Shown in pieces: positions 12,701-26,311 of a DNA stretch of 64,000 nt. Every line of letters starts with the position of its first letter. Position 1 is the first letter of the stretch. A model generated the notes under the pieces. The model ran no database searches, was not told the DNA's origin, and was given only the letters and a program-made list of their open reading frames with translations. The DNA lies in NCBI GenBank assembly GCA_032718565.1, contig JAVGVS010000057.1:1288401-1352400 (forward strand), given 5' to 3'. The translations under genes and the position numbers were made by a program. The stretch comes from Distichodus sexfasciatus. Taxonomy: Eukaryota > Chordata > Actinopteri > Characiformes > Distichodontidae.

Positions 12701-15700
12701 CGCTCGCGAAAGTTCCACTGCGTGCTCAGAGTTTTGTTAATGTGTTAGGAACTAACTGTGTAAGTCAGGGGTCTGCAGCCTGCAGCTCTTCCATCCCTCT
12801 GCCATGGCTCAATGCGTAGCTTCCTGTAGCTTTACGAACGGTTGGTAGAAGAGTCCCTCATGTTACTAGATGTCACTAGATGTCACTAGATCATAACCAC
12901 CTACTTCAAGCTCTTTTACTTCCATGTTTATTTATTAAGACGGATATTCAGCTACATACTGGAACTTTTTCACTCTTTCTGAAATGAAGCGCCAGTCTTT
13001 AGAATGATCACATCCATTCCTATTAAGCTGCAGGAAGGACGACGCTTACACTTTACATTATTGGAACCCCGAGAGCGGTGGGGGGAGAGAGAAATTGAAA
13101 CACAAGATTGAAAGCTGGATGGATGGAAGGAAGGAGTGAGGGATATTCATTTAGGCTAACTCATTGTCTGATCTGCAGGTCTCATCTCTCACACAGATTA
13201 ATGTGTAAGTAGAGCCTCGGCGGGGAAGGTGTTTGTTTCTACACAGCTCACAGGATCAGTTACTGCTGCACTGCACCTGTGAAAGATGTCTGCGATGAAA
13301 ACCGTGACTGTCTGCTAGATTTGTGCCAGAAAAATAGATTTGCCGACGCGTCGTGACATATAGTTTGGCGATGCACGTGTGAGTGCAACAGAAGGGAGCA
13401 GGAAATAAGAGGGGAGCGCAATTAACAACAACGCCAATAGGAGGCAGCAGAAGCGGCTAATCGCATGTGGAATGTGGGTTACAAACGAAATGTCTAATTT
13501 TGTACAGAACAGCTTTGATTAAAAATTCAAGTGCCGATGTGCAGTAAAGAGTCGAAATTTCAGCTCCATGTTAATTTACGAGAGAAAAAATGGACAGAAC
13601 TCACGAATGAGTGCACATATCAAAAATGTGTAGACCCCACACCGCTATAGGCCGCACATTTTGGAACAGAGTTTCTAGCACAAAAACCCTTGCGATAAGA
13701 AGAAGTGTGAGAAATAAAAACCGGATAACAATATGTAACTGCACACTACAAACACCACCGTTTCATGAAATTTGTAAATTGAAAATCAATCTTAAAAATC
13801 CAGCATAATCCGTGTATCATTCGTTCATTCGTTTTTCCACTTGAAACCAAAATCAAAAAAACAAAAAACACGTCACACCAGCCGCACCATTAGAAAAACT
13901 AAAAATGAATAAGGGTGTGTGTTTCCCGTTTTATCCCTTTTCGATTTGAGCCCAAAAACGAAAAACGAGTCGTTATTCGTTACTTTCTTTTTCGTTTCGT
14001 AAACAAATATTGAAAAAACATGTTTTTTTGTTTTTGGTTTCAAGTGATGAACGAATGATGCACGGATTCTGTATCAGCCAAGTTCTCATATACAGCGTTT
14101 GTTTGCGTCGCACCACAACATTGCTTTTACCGGTGTTTTATCTGTTTTTGTGATGTGTGATTCAAATATTAATTGTCTGGTGTTTTGTTCACAGCTTATT
14201 CCCAACACATGGAGAACCATATCAGTCCCCCGAATTTCCTGAGCCAACAACCTCCTCAGCAGCAACAACAACCACAACAGCAGCAGCAACAGCAACCCAC
14301 CACGTCTGGACGGTACTCCCCCACCCCGAAAGCCCTGCTTGGGGACGACGACATCATAAGGTAGTATCACACTTCTTGTTGATGTAAACAAAATGAAAAG
14401 TGGGCCCAAAAATTCTCTCACAGCTTCCCCCTCTCTCTCTCATTTCTTTCTCATTTTTTCTCTCTCTCTCTCTCACTCTCTCTGTTGATCTTCTCCCACT
14501 AATGATGTATAAGCTCAGAGTTCAGCTCTGTCCACATCATACGGTAATGTCACCACGTCACTTAACCAGCTCATCACACACTGAATAAACAAGGTTCCTC
14601 TAATCAGCTGTAATAATCCATTTATTTAGCCTGGCCTCTTAGATTTGGACGTTGCTCGACGATGATTATTTAAAAGTGTCAGTGAGGTTCAGTACAATCA
14701 TGAGCCACGATGTAGCGGAATTTGACCTTTTCCTTGGCGCATGTCTACGGTCCCGCTGCTGCAGGATTGCTGAGCAGATTTTTAACGTTCAGCTCAGCAT
14801 CAGAGCACATGGATAGAGTCTGGACGCTAGCACCATCTAGAGGAGAGATAAGTCAACTGCTATAAAGTTGAACATTATTTAAAAACAACATTTTTTCTGA
14901 GTGATCATTTGTGAACACACCACAGCGCAGCGCAGTGCACCGCAACGAAAGGTGACCTCTGGATTTGACGCGTGCGCGAAAGAGCAAGGGGCAGCTGACA
15001 TGGGCAGCGCCCGGGGAGCGGTGCCTTGCTCATGAGTACCTCGGCGGTACCTTTACAGGTCCGAGATTCGAACCAGCGACCTTCTAGGGGGCGAACGCCT
15101 TAACTGTTATGCTACCAACTGCCCCGTTTGTGCAATAATTGTTAGTGTGGTGTGGCTTTATTTTGAAATCTTTTTCTGCCTGTGGTACGTTAGCTTTTTG
15201 CAAGACTTTAAAGGTCACTTTAGTTCTTAAAAAGGCATTACAGCGCACTGTAGTTCCTAAAAAAGCCTTCACATGACACTTCAGTCTTGCCAAAGACTTT
15301 ACATGGCACCTTATTTCTCTTAAAAATCTTGACATTTCGCTCACAATAAATGCCCACAATAAATACTCTGTAGTAGAGGTCGACCGATATTGGTTTTTCA
15401 GGGCCGATATCGATACCGAGTATTACTAGTTAACAGGGCAGATAATCGATATTTGGAACCTTCTCGGAGCTTCATGTTGCGCTCGTGTGAGTGTGGTGTG
15501 AGTAATAACAAGGCTTCAGCGTTGATTGGCTACTACTCATGTGACGTAGCCAATCAGAGACTGCTGTGGGCGGGACGTTAAATGAAGCAGCGAGTCGAGA
15601 GTAAACGGCACAGAGAGAAGAGACGGCAGTGGAGCCACAGTAATTATTCACCTTGTAATTACTTAATATCGGCGATGGTCAAAATTAAACAGATATCGAT

Positions 15701-18700
15701 AATCGGCAAAATGCCTAATAACGGCCCCCGCTAATCAGCCCATCCGAGAATCGCACAGTTCTCTAAAAAGACTTTTAAGGCACTGCGGTGTTCTGTGAGC
15801 TGGGCAGTGTTTTATAGCGCTCTTACAACCCTGCACTCTAATTTACAGTCTTCTATAATGCTTCACCAAGCTCTGCTGTCTGTTAGAAGGCTTTATGGTG
15901 CTTTTTGTGCCAGGCAACGAATGCAGGGCCCCGTTTTTCAGTCTTGCTGTCGAATTTCAGTTCCTAAACTGGTCTAATCTTGCTCTCACTCTCTCTCTCT
16001 GTTTGCTTGTTGTGTTCGTGCGTCCCGATGGCAGAGAGCCCAGGAAGGTCGTGCTGCACCGCGGCGTCACCGGGCTGGGCTTCAACATCGTGGGCGGCGA
16101 GGACGGCGAGGGCATCTTCATCTCCTTCATCCTGGCCGGAGGCCCCGCCGACCTGAGCGGCGAGCTGAGGAAAGGAGATCGCCTCGTCTCCGTGAGTGAC
16201 CCTCAACAACGCGCAAACGCAATCTGTTACTGTACGTCAATCATATAATCAGACTTTACGTATATCAACATCAGTTTGGAGAGATTTAGTCCTGGGTGTG
16301 TACGCCGACTCCCGGAAAACACACACCCCGTCAGTTTTCGCTGTAGAACACACCCTGTCTGCAGCTATATCCGTTACCAAGATTTAATGTTGGCAAATTT
16401 AGATATGGACATTATACAGCACCACCACCCAGAATGAAGAGGAGGCAGCTTTTAAGGGAGCAGTCGGTCGTTTTTCCAGCTGAACTTTAGAGCTTAATGT
16501 TGGCTCTGTCCTCCAGGTAAACGGGGTGGACCTGCGCAGTGCCACACACGAACAGGCAGCAGCTGCACTCAAAAACGCCGGACAGACGGTCACGATCATC
16601 GCCCACTACAGACCAGAGGGTGAGTCTTTTTCCTCTGATGCAGGCCATACTTAAGGACACTCGCTCTTAAAACTGTTACCAATCAGTGACAACAGCAGCC
16701 ATTGATTCACGATTTTCTGGGCTGTTAAAAGTTTAAAAAAAGAACATTCCGGTAGTAACTATTGCTGCCCGATCTGTGTGCAATGTGAAGTAATGTAGAA
16801 ACATTGATGGGATTCATCGTGAGATCGTGCATTGAGAGATCATATCAAATCATATCGTTGACATGATGATCGTAATGGGCTCTTTTCACAAAATTCGGGA
16901 AGTACGTCACACCAGGTCAACCATCAGCAGGCCGAGTAAAAATGCAGTGCTTCTTCACAGCGTTGTTGTTGACCAAGAATTACATTTGAGGACGTACACA
17001 GGATTCTTACAATTGAGTGTGGTGAACACACCACAGCACTTTAAGCTAAAATAATAATAATAATAATAAGAGGAAGAAGAATTCTACAGGCGCAGCTCAG
17101 TTTTCATCTGAAATGGACTGATTTCATGACTGTCAGCGTTTACACATCAAACTATGACAAATTTGAGTAGTGCAGGACGTCCATTTGATGTTAGCAGTCG
17201 GCACTGTTAGTTTTTTTAAAATAATGTTTTAATAACTAGAAAGTTAAACTGAAATTTTTTGACAGATGGTGCATGCTTGCTTTCAAACGGGCAGTATGGG
17301 AAAATATATTGCGATCAATCTTTTTGGCGTATCACCCAGGCCTATAGAGCAGTGTTCTTTTTGCTTTGGTCACTTTTCGTAACACTTGTATTTGGACGTG
17401 AGAGGTGCATCCAAATCTACACAGTATGAAATGTCCTCTTTCTAGGTGTGTGTGTGTGTGTGTGCCTGTTTAAATGTTGATATTTCATTCAAGGACAGTT
17501 GTACTGCGCACAATGCATGTTGCCTTGAACAAAAAGGGCGGGCGGGCGGACGGGTGGACGGATGGATGGATGGATAGAGGGAGGGGTGCTAAACAGAGAG
17601 GGTGGAGAGATGGTGAAGGCTTTACTCATCTGTCTGTCAGCTGGAGAACGAAAGGAGGGTTACACACACACACACGCAGTCTGGGGACAGGTACATAACA
17701 CACACACTGTAAAGCAGGAGTGCAGTGTTCAGGGAGAGTGTACAACCACAGGTTTGCAGAGTGGATGTACTCGCGCACACACACTCACACAAACTCTGCA
17801 GGACCACAGAGCAAACTGCTGGAGTAAGTACTGCATTTAAAGCCTTCATGCACTGTGTGTTTGATTTCAAACAGATCAGAAAGAATCATTTACATGAATA
17901 AGAATTTTAGACTGAATCATGTTGCGGAAAGAAAGACAAGATGTTTTAGCTCATTACGGAGTCGGCAGCTTTTTCTTTAGCGCGTAGGTGTGCTGTAATT
18001 GTGATCTTCGGTGTGGTATTTAGGGATATTGTGCTCGGTTAAACTCTTGCTAAGTGTTGTGTTTGTGGAATTTGAATAATTCTGATTTACTTGTAAATTT
18101 TGGGATTGTGTTGCTGCTGTAGAAGCGAGTGTTTTTTTACATTAACTCCCAAAAGAGGCTGTATCCCCAGTGCCCAAGCAGGACCTACTGTAGAAGAGAG
18201 GAATATCTCACTAAAATATTTATGTGTAATGTCACACGGGGCAGTGAGCGGCTGGTGCTGTCTGATCTGTCCGGTCAGTGTGAGACTTTTGCTGAAACTA
18301 GTGTGACTGCAGGTCTGACGGCGTTGTGTAAGGGAAAGAAGCACATTAGTGACGCACGTAATTCATTCAGAGTGTTATAAATAATGTTGTTAAATATGAA
18401 CTGTGTTTATGATATATTATTATTGATTATGACAAAAATGGAGAGATTCCTGACTTCTAAACCCAGTTAAGACTGGAGCTGAAAGCATGTGATGTTCTTG
18501 TTATGGTGGCAACACAGTCAGTCAGAAACTAGAGTGGAACAGCTGCCAGGAGTGTGTGATGTGATGTGATGTTGTGACTAGTGGATATGACTATTTACTG
18601 TTTCCTTCTTCCATTCGTTCATTCTCATACTTCATTATCTCTCTGTAGCGCTCTCTCCCTCTTTCACATACTCATCCTCTCTCCCTCTTTCACATACTCA

Positions 18701-19444
18701 TCCTCTCTCTCTCTCTTTCACATACTTAGCCTCTCTCTCTCTTTCACATACTCCTCCTCTCTCTCTCACACATTATCATCCTCTCTGTCTCTTTCACATA
18801 CTCATCCTCTCTCTCTCTCTTTCACATACTTAGCCTCTCTCTCTCTCACACGTTATCATCCTCTCTCTCTCACACATTATCATCCTCTCTGTCTCTTTCA
18901 CATTATCATCCTCTCTCCCTCTTTCACATACTCATCCTCTCTCTCTCTCTTTCACATACTTAGCCTCTCTCTCTCTTTCACATACTCCTCCTCTCTCTCT
19001 CACACATTATCATCCTCTCTGTCTCTTTCACATACTCATCCTCTCTCTCTCTTTCACATACTTATCCTCTCTCTCTCTTTCACATACTCCTCCTCTCTCT
19101 CTCACACGTTATCATCCTCTCTCTCTCTTTCACATACTCATCCTCTCTCTCTCTCACATTATCATCCTCTCTGTCTCTTTCACATACTCATCCTCTCTCT
19201 CTCTTTCACATACTTATCCTCTCTCTCTCTTTCACATACTCCTCCTCTCTCTCTCACACGTTATCATCCTCTCTCTCTCTTTCACATACTCATCCTCTCT
19301 CTCTCACATTATCATCCTCTCTTTCTCTCGGTCTCGCTCTCACACACACATATTCATCCTTTCACATACTCATTCTCTTTCTCTCTCTCTCTCTCTTTCA
19401 CACACACTCCCCCCCCCTCTCTCTCTCTTATACTCTTCCTCTCC

Positions 19445-19477
<33 letters not shown>

Positions 19478-19651
19478 ATACTCATCCTCTCTCTCTTGCT
19501 CTTTTTCACATGCTCATCCTCTCTCTCTCTCTCTCTCTCTCTTTATCTCTCTCTCTCTCTTTCATATACTCTTCCTCTCTCTCTCATACTTATCCTCTCT
19601 CTCTCTTTCACATACTCATCCTCTTTCTCTCTCTCTTTCACATACAAATTT

Positions 19652-19682
<31 letters not shown>

Positions 19683-22600
19683 GTGTCTGTCTTTCTCTCT
19701 CCCCCTCTCTCACTGTCTCACTCTCTGTCCCCACTTGTCACATTTATTTCTCTCTCTTCTGTATCTCCCTCTCTCTGTCTCTCTCTCGCCCTTTCTCTTT
19801 CTTTCTCACCTGCACTCTCTTTCTCTCCCTCTCTCTCCATTACGAGGTCTGTATAAGCAGCGACACACCACTGAGCTTTAAAGCCTCTATGTTGCTTGTC
19901 ATTGTTGTTGGTGTATGAAGCATCACTCCAAAACGCCGCTCCTAAACCTCCATCATCGTCATCGTCATCATCGTCATCGTCATCTCCTCCCTCCCCTCTG
20001 TGCACAGCATAAACATGCACCTTCGTTCCCGTATCAACACCCACACCGTTGCCCTCATCATGCCCTGTGTGTGTTTGTGCTCTGCAGAGTACAGCCGCTT
20101 CGAGGCCAAGATCCATGACCTGCGGGAACAGATGATGAACAGCAGCATCAGTTCTGGATCAGGCTCTCTGAGGACCAGCCAGAAGAGATCGCTTTACGTC
20201 AGGTACACAAAACACAAATCAAACCCACTGCCATCGAACCCAAACCCAATGAGGCGCCGTCAGCACTGTTGTAACTGCCGTGTTCCTCACCAGGGCGCTG
20301 TTCGAATATGACAAAACCAAGGACTCGGGTTTGCCCAGCCAGGGCCTGAACTTTAAATTTGGCGACATCCTGCACGTGGTGAACGCCTCGGACGATGAGT
20401 GGTGGCAGGCGCGGCAGGTCACCCCCGAGGGCGAGGTGGAGGAGCTGGGGGTCATCCCCAGCAAGAGGAGGTGAGACACTATAGGTGCTTGGTAGGGCTG
20501 GTAGGGCATAGTGTACATTAGCAACTAGCATAGTGTACATTAGCAACTAGCATAGTGTACATTAGCCACTGACATAGTGTACATTAGCAACTGACATAGT
20601 GTACATTAGCAACTAGCATAGTGTACATTAGCAACTAGCATAGTGTACATTAGCAACTGACATAGTGTACATTAGCAACTAGCATAGTGTACTTTAGCAA
20701 CTGACAGTGTATATTAGCAACTAGCATAGTGTACATTAGCAACTGACTGTATATTAGCAACTAGCATAGTATACATTAGCAACTAGCATAGTGTACATTA
20801 GCAACTAGCATAGTGTATATTAGCAACTGACATAGTGTACATTAGCAACTAGCATAGTGTACATTAGCAACTAGCATAGTGCACATTAGCCACTGACATA
20901 GTGTACATTAGCAACTAGCATAGTGTATATTAGCAGCTAGCATAGTGTACATTAGCAGCTGACAGTGTACATTAGCAACTAGCATAGTGCATATTAGCCA
21001 CTGACAGTGTACATTAGCAACTAGCATAGTGTACATTAGAAACTAGCATAGTGTTGCTAACGCAGATAGCAATACATTAGCAACTATGCTTTTGGGGAAA
21101 TGCATCCCTGTTCAGTTAAATGGACTGACATGGGCAGTACCTTGCTCATGAGTACCTCAGTGGTACCCTTACCGTCCAGGATTCGAACCGGCGACCTTCC
21201 AGTCGCGTAACCGTTATGCTTCCGACTGCCCAGTCAGTTAACAGTTGAGCGTATTTACAGTACCAACCTTGTCAGTGAACTGTGAATTTTCTGTGTTTTT
21301 TTTGGCGCTGGTTCCAGTTTGAAATGTCAAGTACCCCAAAAGCCGAGGTACTTATCAGACTCGGGGGTATTTAGGTGTTGGCTTATGGTTGCATTCATAT
21401 GTGTTGGTCTTTATGTTTGCTGCAGAGTGGAGAAGAAAGAGAGAGCCAGGTTAAAGACGGTGAAGTTTAACTCAAAGTCAAGAGAGAAAGGGGTAAGTTC
21501 ACTGCACTAAAGACTAAAGGTTGGTTCATACTTCAGATTAAATTGCTGCCACTTTACAAAGACAACATGATATCAGCAGTGCCTATTTTTGCCTTCCCTG
21601 ATCCCTAAACAGGATTTCTGGAATTACAGGACCCTAAAATGGTCAGATTATGGGTTAAGGGACTACACGTTTACACGTATGCGGATATTTTTTATAAATT
21701 CCCTCTTATTTTTATAAACTTTTATAAAAGTAAAGATTTTTCAAAACGCTGGATTCGGTGGATACGTGTAAACGGGTAAAACACAGTTTTGTTAAAACAA
21801 TGATGTGTTTAGTTCTTTTGTGCGCGTGCCTTTAAGGGCCTGTGTCCACCAAACGGATTTTTTGCGCGAGAGCGGTCAAACCCTCACTTCCAGAGTTTTG
21901 AAAAGCGTCATCGAGCATTTCCGTCATTGAATAGCAGGCGACAGCGACAGGAAATAGGCACGAATGTGATAAAAACATGAAGCAGACAAGTGTTAAAAAT
22001 TCGAGTTTGGAATCGTTTTGTGTTCTAGTGTGTACAGAGATTTATTTCGTGTAAACGGAATTGGAAAAAAAAGCGTATTAAAAATGTGTTAATAAAATTA
22101 TCTTCATACGTGTAAACAGGCCCTTAGACTCTCCTGAGATTTGATCCCCCAATCTTATGGTCACCAATGCAGATTATTAGTCGCTCAGACGGCTGTCCTG
22201 CCACCGAGGATAGATTTGTCTTTGCTGTTTGATTTTTACATCCTCTGAAGTATGGGCCAAGCTTAAGGCCTCAAGACCAAGCCTACAGTGACAGTAGCAG
22301 AGTAAAAATTGTGAATGTGATGTCACTTCAGTGGAAGACCGTTTCACTCTAGCTGCTCACAGACTGAGGTTTACAGTGTAAAACTTTAATCCTAGCCACT
22401 GACACTAATCTCTGTCGTCCGGATGCCGTGTGATGAGATGGTTTAACAGCATGGTTTTAACCACGAATGTCTCTGCTACTGCTGCTATTGCTACTGCTGC
22501 TGCTGGCCCGGCAGCTCTCACTTCAACGTCGCGTTTAACCCACGTAACAGCGTTGACGTAACGGAGTCAAGCGTTCAGAATGCGCCAGAACAACCTCGGC

Positions 22601-25600
22601 TACATGCTAATTCCCCCAACCGAGCCATACATGCATGAGTAGGAATTAAAAAAAACAACAACCCAAAACAGATACGCTTGCCATTGACACCGGACTTCCC
22701 TTCCTGTATGTTTCCTCCCTCTCTCATCCCTCACTCACCATTCTTACCTTCTTCACCGCCTGCTTCTGCTCCTCCTGTTTACATCGCACCGTCTACAAAC
22801 CCACAAAACACCACACAGAGCCATGCAGACAAATGTTAACGTGTTGGATATTAGTACACTGTGAGTTAAAACATGACCTCTGCAGCTTTGCCCATAACTT
22901 TGGCGAATGTTGATTAATTCTTTCACCGTTGCAGTTTGATATTTCTTACCACACCTGAAATGTGAAGCTACAAAACCTTGTAAAATGACGATTATCCCTA
23001 GTTTTCTTATTAGTGCTGCATAACAGTGAACGATAAATGTCAGTTTTTCAACATAGGGCTGTGCGATATGACGAAATAGGAAATTAAAACTCGTTGATTT
23101 CTTGGTGTTGCAAAATACACTGTTTACGCCAGTATTTCTTCATGGTTTGAATGAGGGTTTGCTATGGTGTTATATTTGTGCCTTAATTCCGAGGGCGAAG
23201 TGGAACTTTCACGAGCAACATCTGGTGTCTGTGTGTGCTCACCACTGCCTACACGTACTCGAAACACTCCGCGCCCTGTCCTTCAGATCTATGAAACGCC
23301 AAAGGTGCCATAATTCGCCTTAAAGGCAACTTACTAGAACGCTGTAAAAAGCGCCACCTTTTACAGACATTTTACAGCATAAGAAGCGACGTTTCACCAC
23401 AAGACACTAGAGCGCTGCAAAAAGCGGTATTTTCCACGGCAATAAAAGTGCCGCTATATTAGAGTGCAGCAATAAACTACAACACTAGTTCAACAACAGT
23501 GTAAATGTATTTTTGCAGTTATAAGCTAGAAAGAAGGTTGAATTAAAGTGAGTGATGGTCATTGTGAACACAGCACAGTGTATTTGACTCACCCGTGAAG
23601 GAGCAGTGGGCAGCTCTATCACCCTGGGGAGCAGTGCTTGGGTAGGTTCTTTGCTTATGAGTACCTCAGTGGTACCTTTACCGGTCTGGAATTCAAACCA
23701 GCGACCTTCTGATCATGGGGTCAACTCCCTAACCGTTAGGCTACTAACTGCCCCAAATGGCAAGAAGTGGCGCACACCTTGATCAATTGAACATTGTTTT
23801 ACACAATGTTGTAGGGACACGTTTTAAGTGCGGTGAGTGATATAATAATTTGTGGGTAAAGGTACAGAGGTCCTCTTTTTGTCTCACAATTGTAATTTGT
23901 CTAATAATCATTTGAGAGCTTGCTGAACAGTTGTTGTCTTGTAAAGCCGACTAATAAAATAACTTCATTTCTGCATGGCAAAATGATCACTACCCGGAAA
24001 TGTTTGTCTTGTTAGCCGGGTGTAGCTAAAGTTAAAGAGAGAAAGACGGAGGATTTGTTGTTTGCCAAAGACACGTTTTTGTTACATTTCCATCACCTCT
24101 CTTTCTTCTCTTTACTTTGTTCTTTTATTATGTTGTTCTTCTGTTCTTTTTTTCCGTCTTTGTTCTTTTTCTTTCTTTCCGTCGCGCTGGGTAGGAAGCC
24201 AAATGCTATGTCGAAGCAGACGTAAAATAAAGTCTGTTTCACAGCTTTTGTGTTTTCTTCCTGGTGTGGCTGGCGATAAGGAAAGCATCCCAAACCGAAG
24301 CACGCACACACACACACACACACACACGTGTCTGCATGTGCACAAATCCTCCAAACAGCAGCCTGACAAACCCCCAGAAAGCCCTCTATTATTCTGCATG
24401 CTAATGATGCAGCTAGACGCCTCTTACTAAACCAGTTTTGTGCAAATCTGTGAGATGCCGAGTAGAACTGGACTGGGCCTCTGATGCGTTGTGTTAACAA
24501 ACTCTAAATTAAGATGCCATACTAAAAAGGTCTCATGAAAAATAACTTTAAGTTAGTGATTATTTATCATTATGACCACAGCGCACAACTAAATGTGACC
24601 TCTGCATTTGACCCTTCCATGTCATTTAGGAGACGCTCTCATCCAGAGCGAATTACCTTATCCTAATTTCAGGGACACCCTTCCCGGAGCCACTTCGGGT
24701 TAAGGGTCTTGCTCGGAGACCCAATGATGGTAGTGCTGGAGGTAGGATTTGAACCCACAACCTCTTGGTCCTGAGACGAGTGCCCCAGCCATTGGAGCAG
24801 TTGGTAGCTTAAGGGTTTGTGAGTTGGCCCAGTGATCAAAGGGTCGCCAGTTTGAATCCAGGACCAGTAAAGGTACCACTGGGGTCCAATTATAAAATAA
24901 TATGGGACCTTTAGTATGTTTAAATTTTCACAATTTTCTTAAAACAAAAAGTGAGCTTCTGTGTTGGAATACCAAACCTTCAGTTCCTCCAGCCTTTCAT
25001 TTTGATTCGTTTTGATTGGCTAAGTTTGTGATGTCTTAACAAATCAGATCACTACAGAGTGGTGACAGGGAGAAGCAGCTGTATCAGAGCCAAAATGGCT
25101 CTCGTTTACTTTACTTTCATCAAGTCTTTAAAATGATGAATATGCTAATGCTAAATATCGGTGCTGATAATCAGCCAGAATGATAATCGGTCCAATCGGG
25201 AAATTTGTTGGTGGCTCTAGTTTCTGGACAGCAGTCAGGCATAAACCTAAAACATAAATACCTGAAAATATCAGTTTGAGGTTTGCACTGATCAACACAC
25301 TTCTAAATGGGAGTTATGAAGATGCCCCGATTGGCCACAGAAGTGTTTTGTTGTTTGGCCTTTTTACGCAACACCTTCACTAAGCAGCTGTATATTTCAT
25401 GTCCAGTGTCCCAGTGTTTGCTGCTCTGTCATGCACCCTCTTCCCCATTTCCTTTTCTTGCTTTCTCTCATTCTCGTTTGTGCTGAGAGCAGCTGGGTTT
25501 GTCTGCGGCTCCGGGCCATTTATTTGCTCGTTTATTGGTTCTTCATTTGTTTCGGTCGGTGCTGACTTGGTGCAACAGCTCTATCAATCCTCAACAGTGA

Positions 25601-26278
25601 TCTTAAAAGAGCCAACTCTTCCCCAAAATGGAAATTAATAGGGATTTTAACTTGTTTTGGAACCTCATCGGTGAAGTTTACATCAAATCTCACTAAGATA
25701 AGAACGGCGAAAAGTCAGCACCGGCCTCTTCATCTTTTTATTTTCTCCATATGTACATCAGACGCCCTTCTCTCCCCCCTCTCCCCTTCTTCTCCTTTTT
25801 TTTTTGATCTTTTTTGTCCTCCTCCTCCTCCTCCTCCTCCTCCCCCCTTTTCTCTTCCTCAGCTGTCCCTCAATGACAAGCGTAGAAAGAACCTCTTTTC
25901 CCGCAAGTTCCCTTTCTACAAGAACAAGGAGGCGAGCGAGCAGGAAACGAGCGATCTGGAGCGTAAGTACAAACACGGACAACGGCGACGTCGGCGCGTT
26001 CCGTTAGGGCTCAGGGTCTAGGCAGCGCAGGGCCAGCAGGGGGCGCCGCTCGGTTCGGCAGCAGTAACAGTTGAGAAAAGAGTGTAACAGTTACCCATGA
26101 TGCTCTTCTTCTGGTTGTTCTGTTCTCTCTCCCACTCACTGCTCCGCAGGACAACCCCGACGACACGCTATCCAAAGGCCAGAGTAAGTCAGCCGCATTT
26201 CGGACCCTCATAGAGCAGCCGGCCCTCCACCCCCACTCTTCCATTCCACTCTCACCGGTCTCCACTCCTTCTCCTCTC

Positions 26279-26311
<33 letters not shown>

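Larger units (their letters stand above)
21493..25862 (+). other. large intron before the alternative HOOK exons
   Basis: No exon is recognised. A MITE-like unit spans about 21655-22130, bounded by 'tttacacgtatg' and its complement 'catacgtgtaaacaggccct'. A further DNA-transposon relic starts at 23055, two SINE pieces lie near 23.5-24.9 kb, and (CA)n lies at 24303-24328. Confidence 0.55.

Noticed and set aside
14157..14421. Minus-strand Leu-rich frame over the poly-Q exon
   Set aside because: It is the antisense of CAG/CAA repeats; the plus-strand DLG1 linker with correct phases explains the sequence.
16863..17054. Short open frames in the PDZ3-SH3 intron as extra dlg1 exons
   Set aside because: Phases of the flanking exons already match directly and the peptides do not resemble DLG1 inserts.
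20507..21053. CRISPR-like regular array
   Set aside because: Units are head-to-tail with no unique spacers, and the setting is a vertebrate intron. It is a minisatellite.
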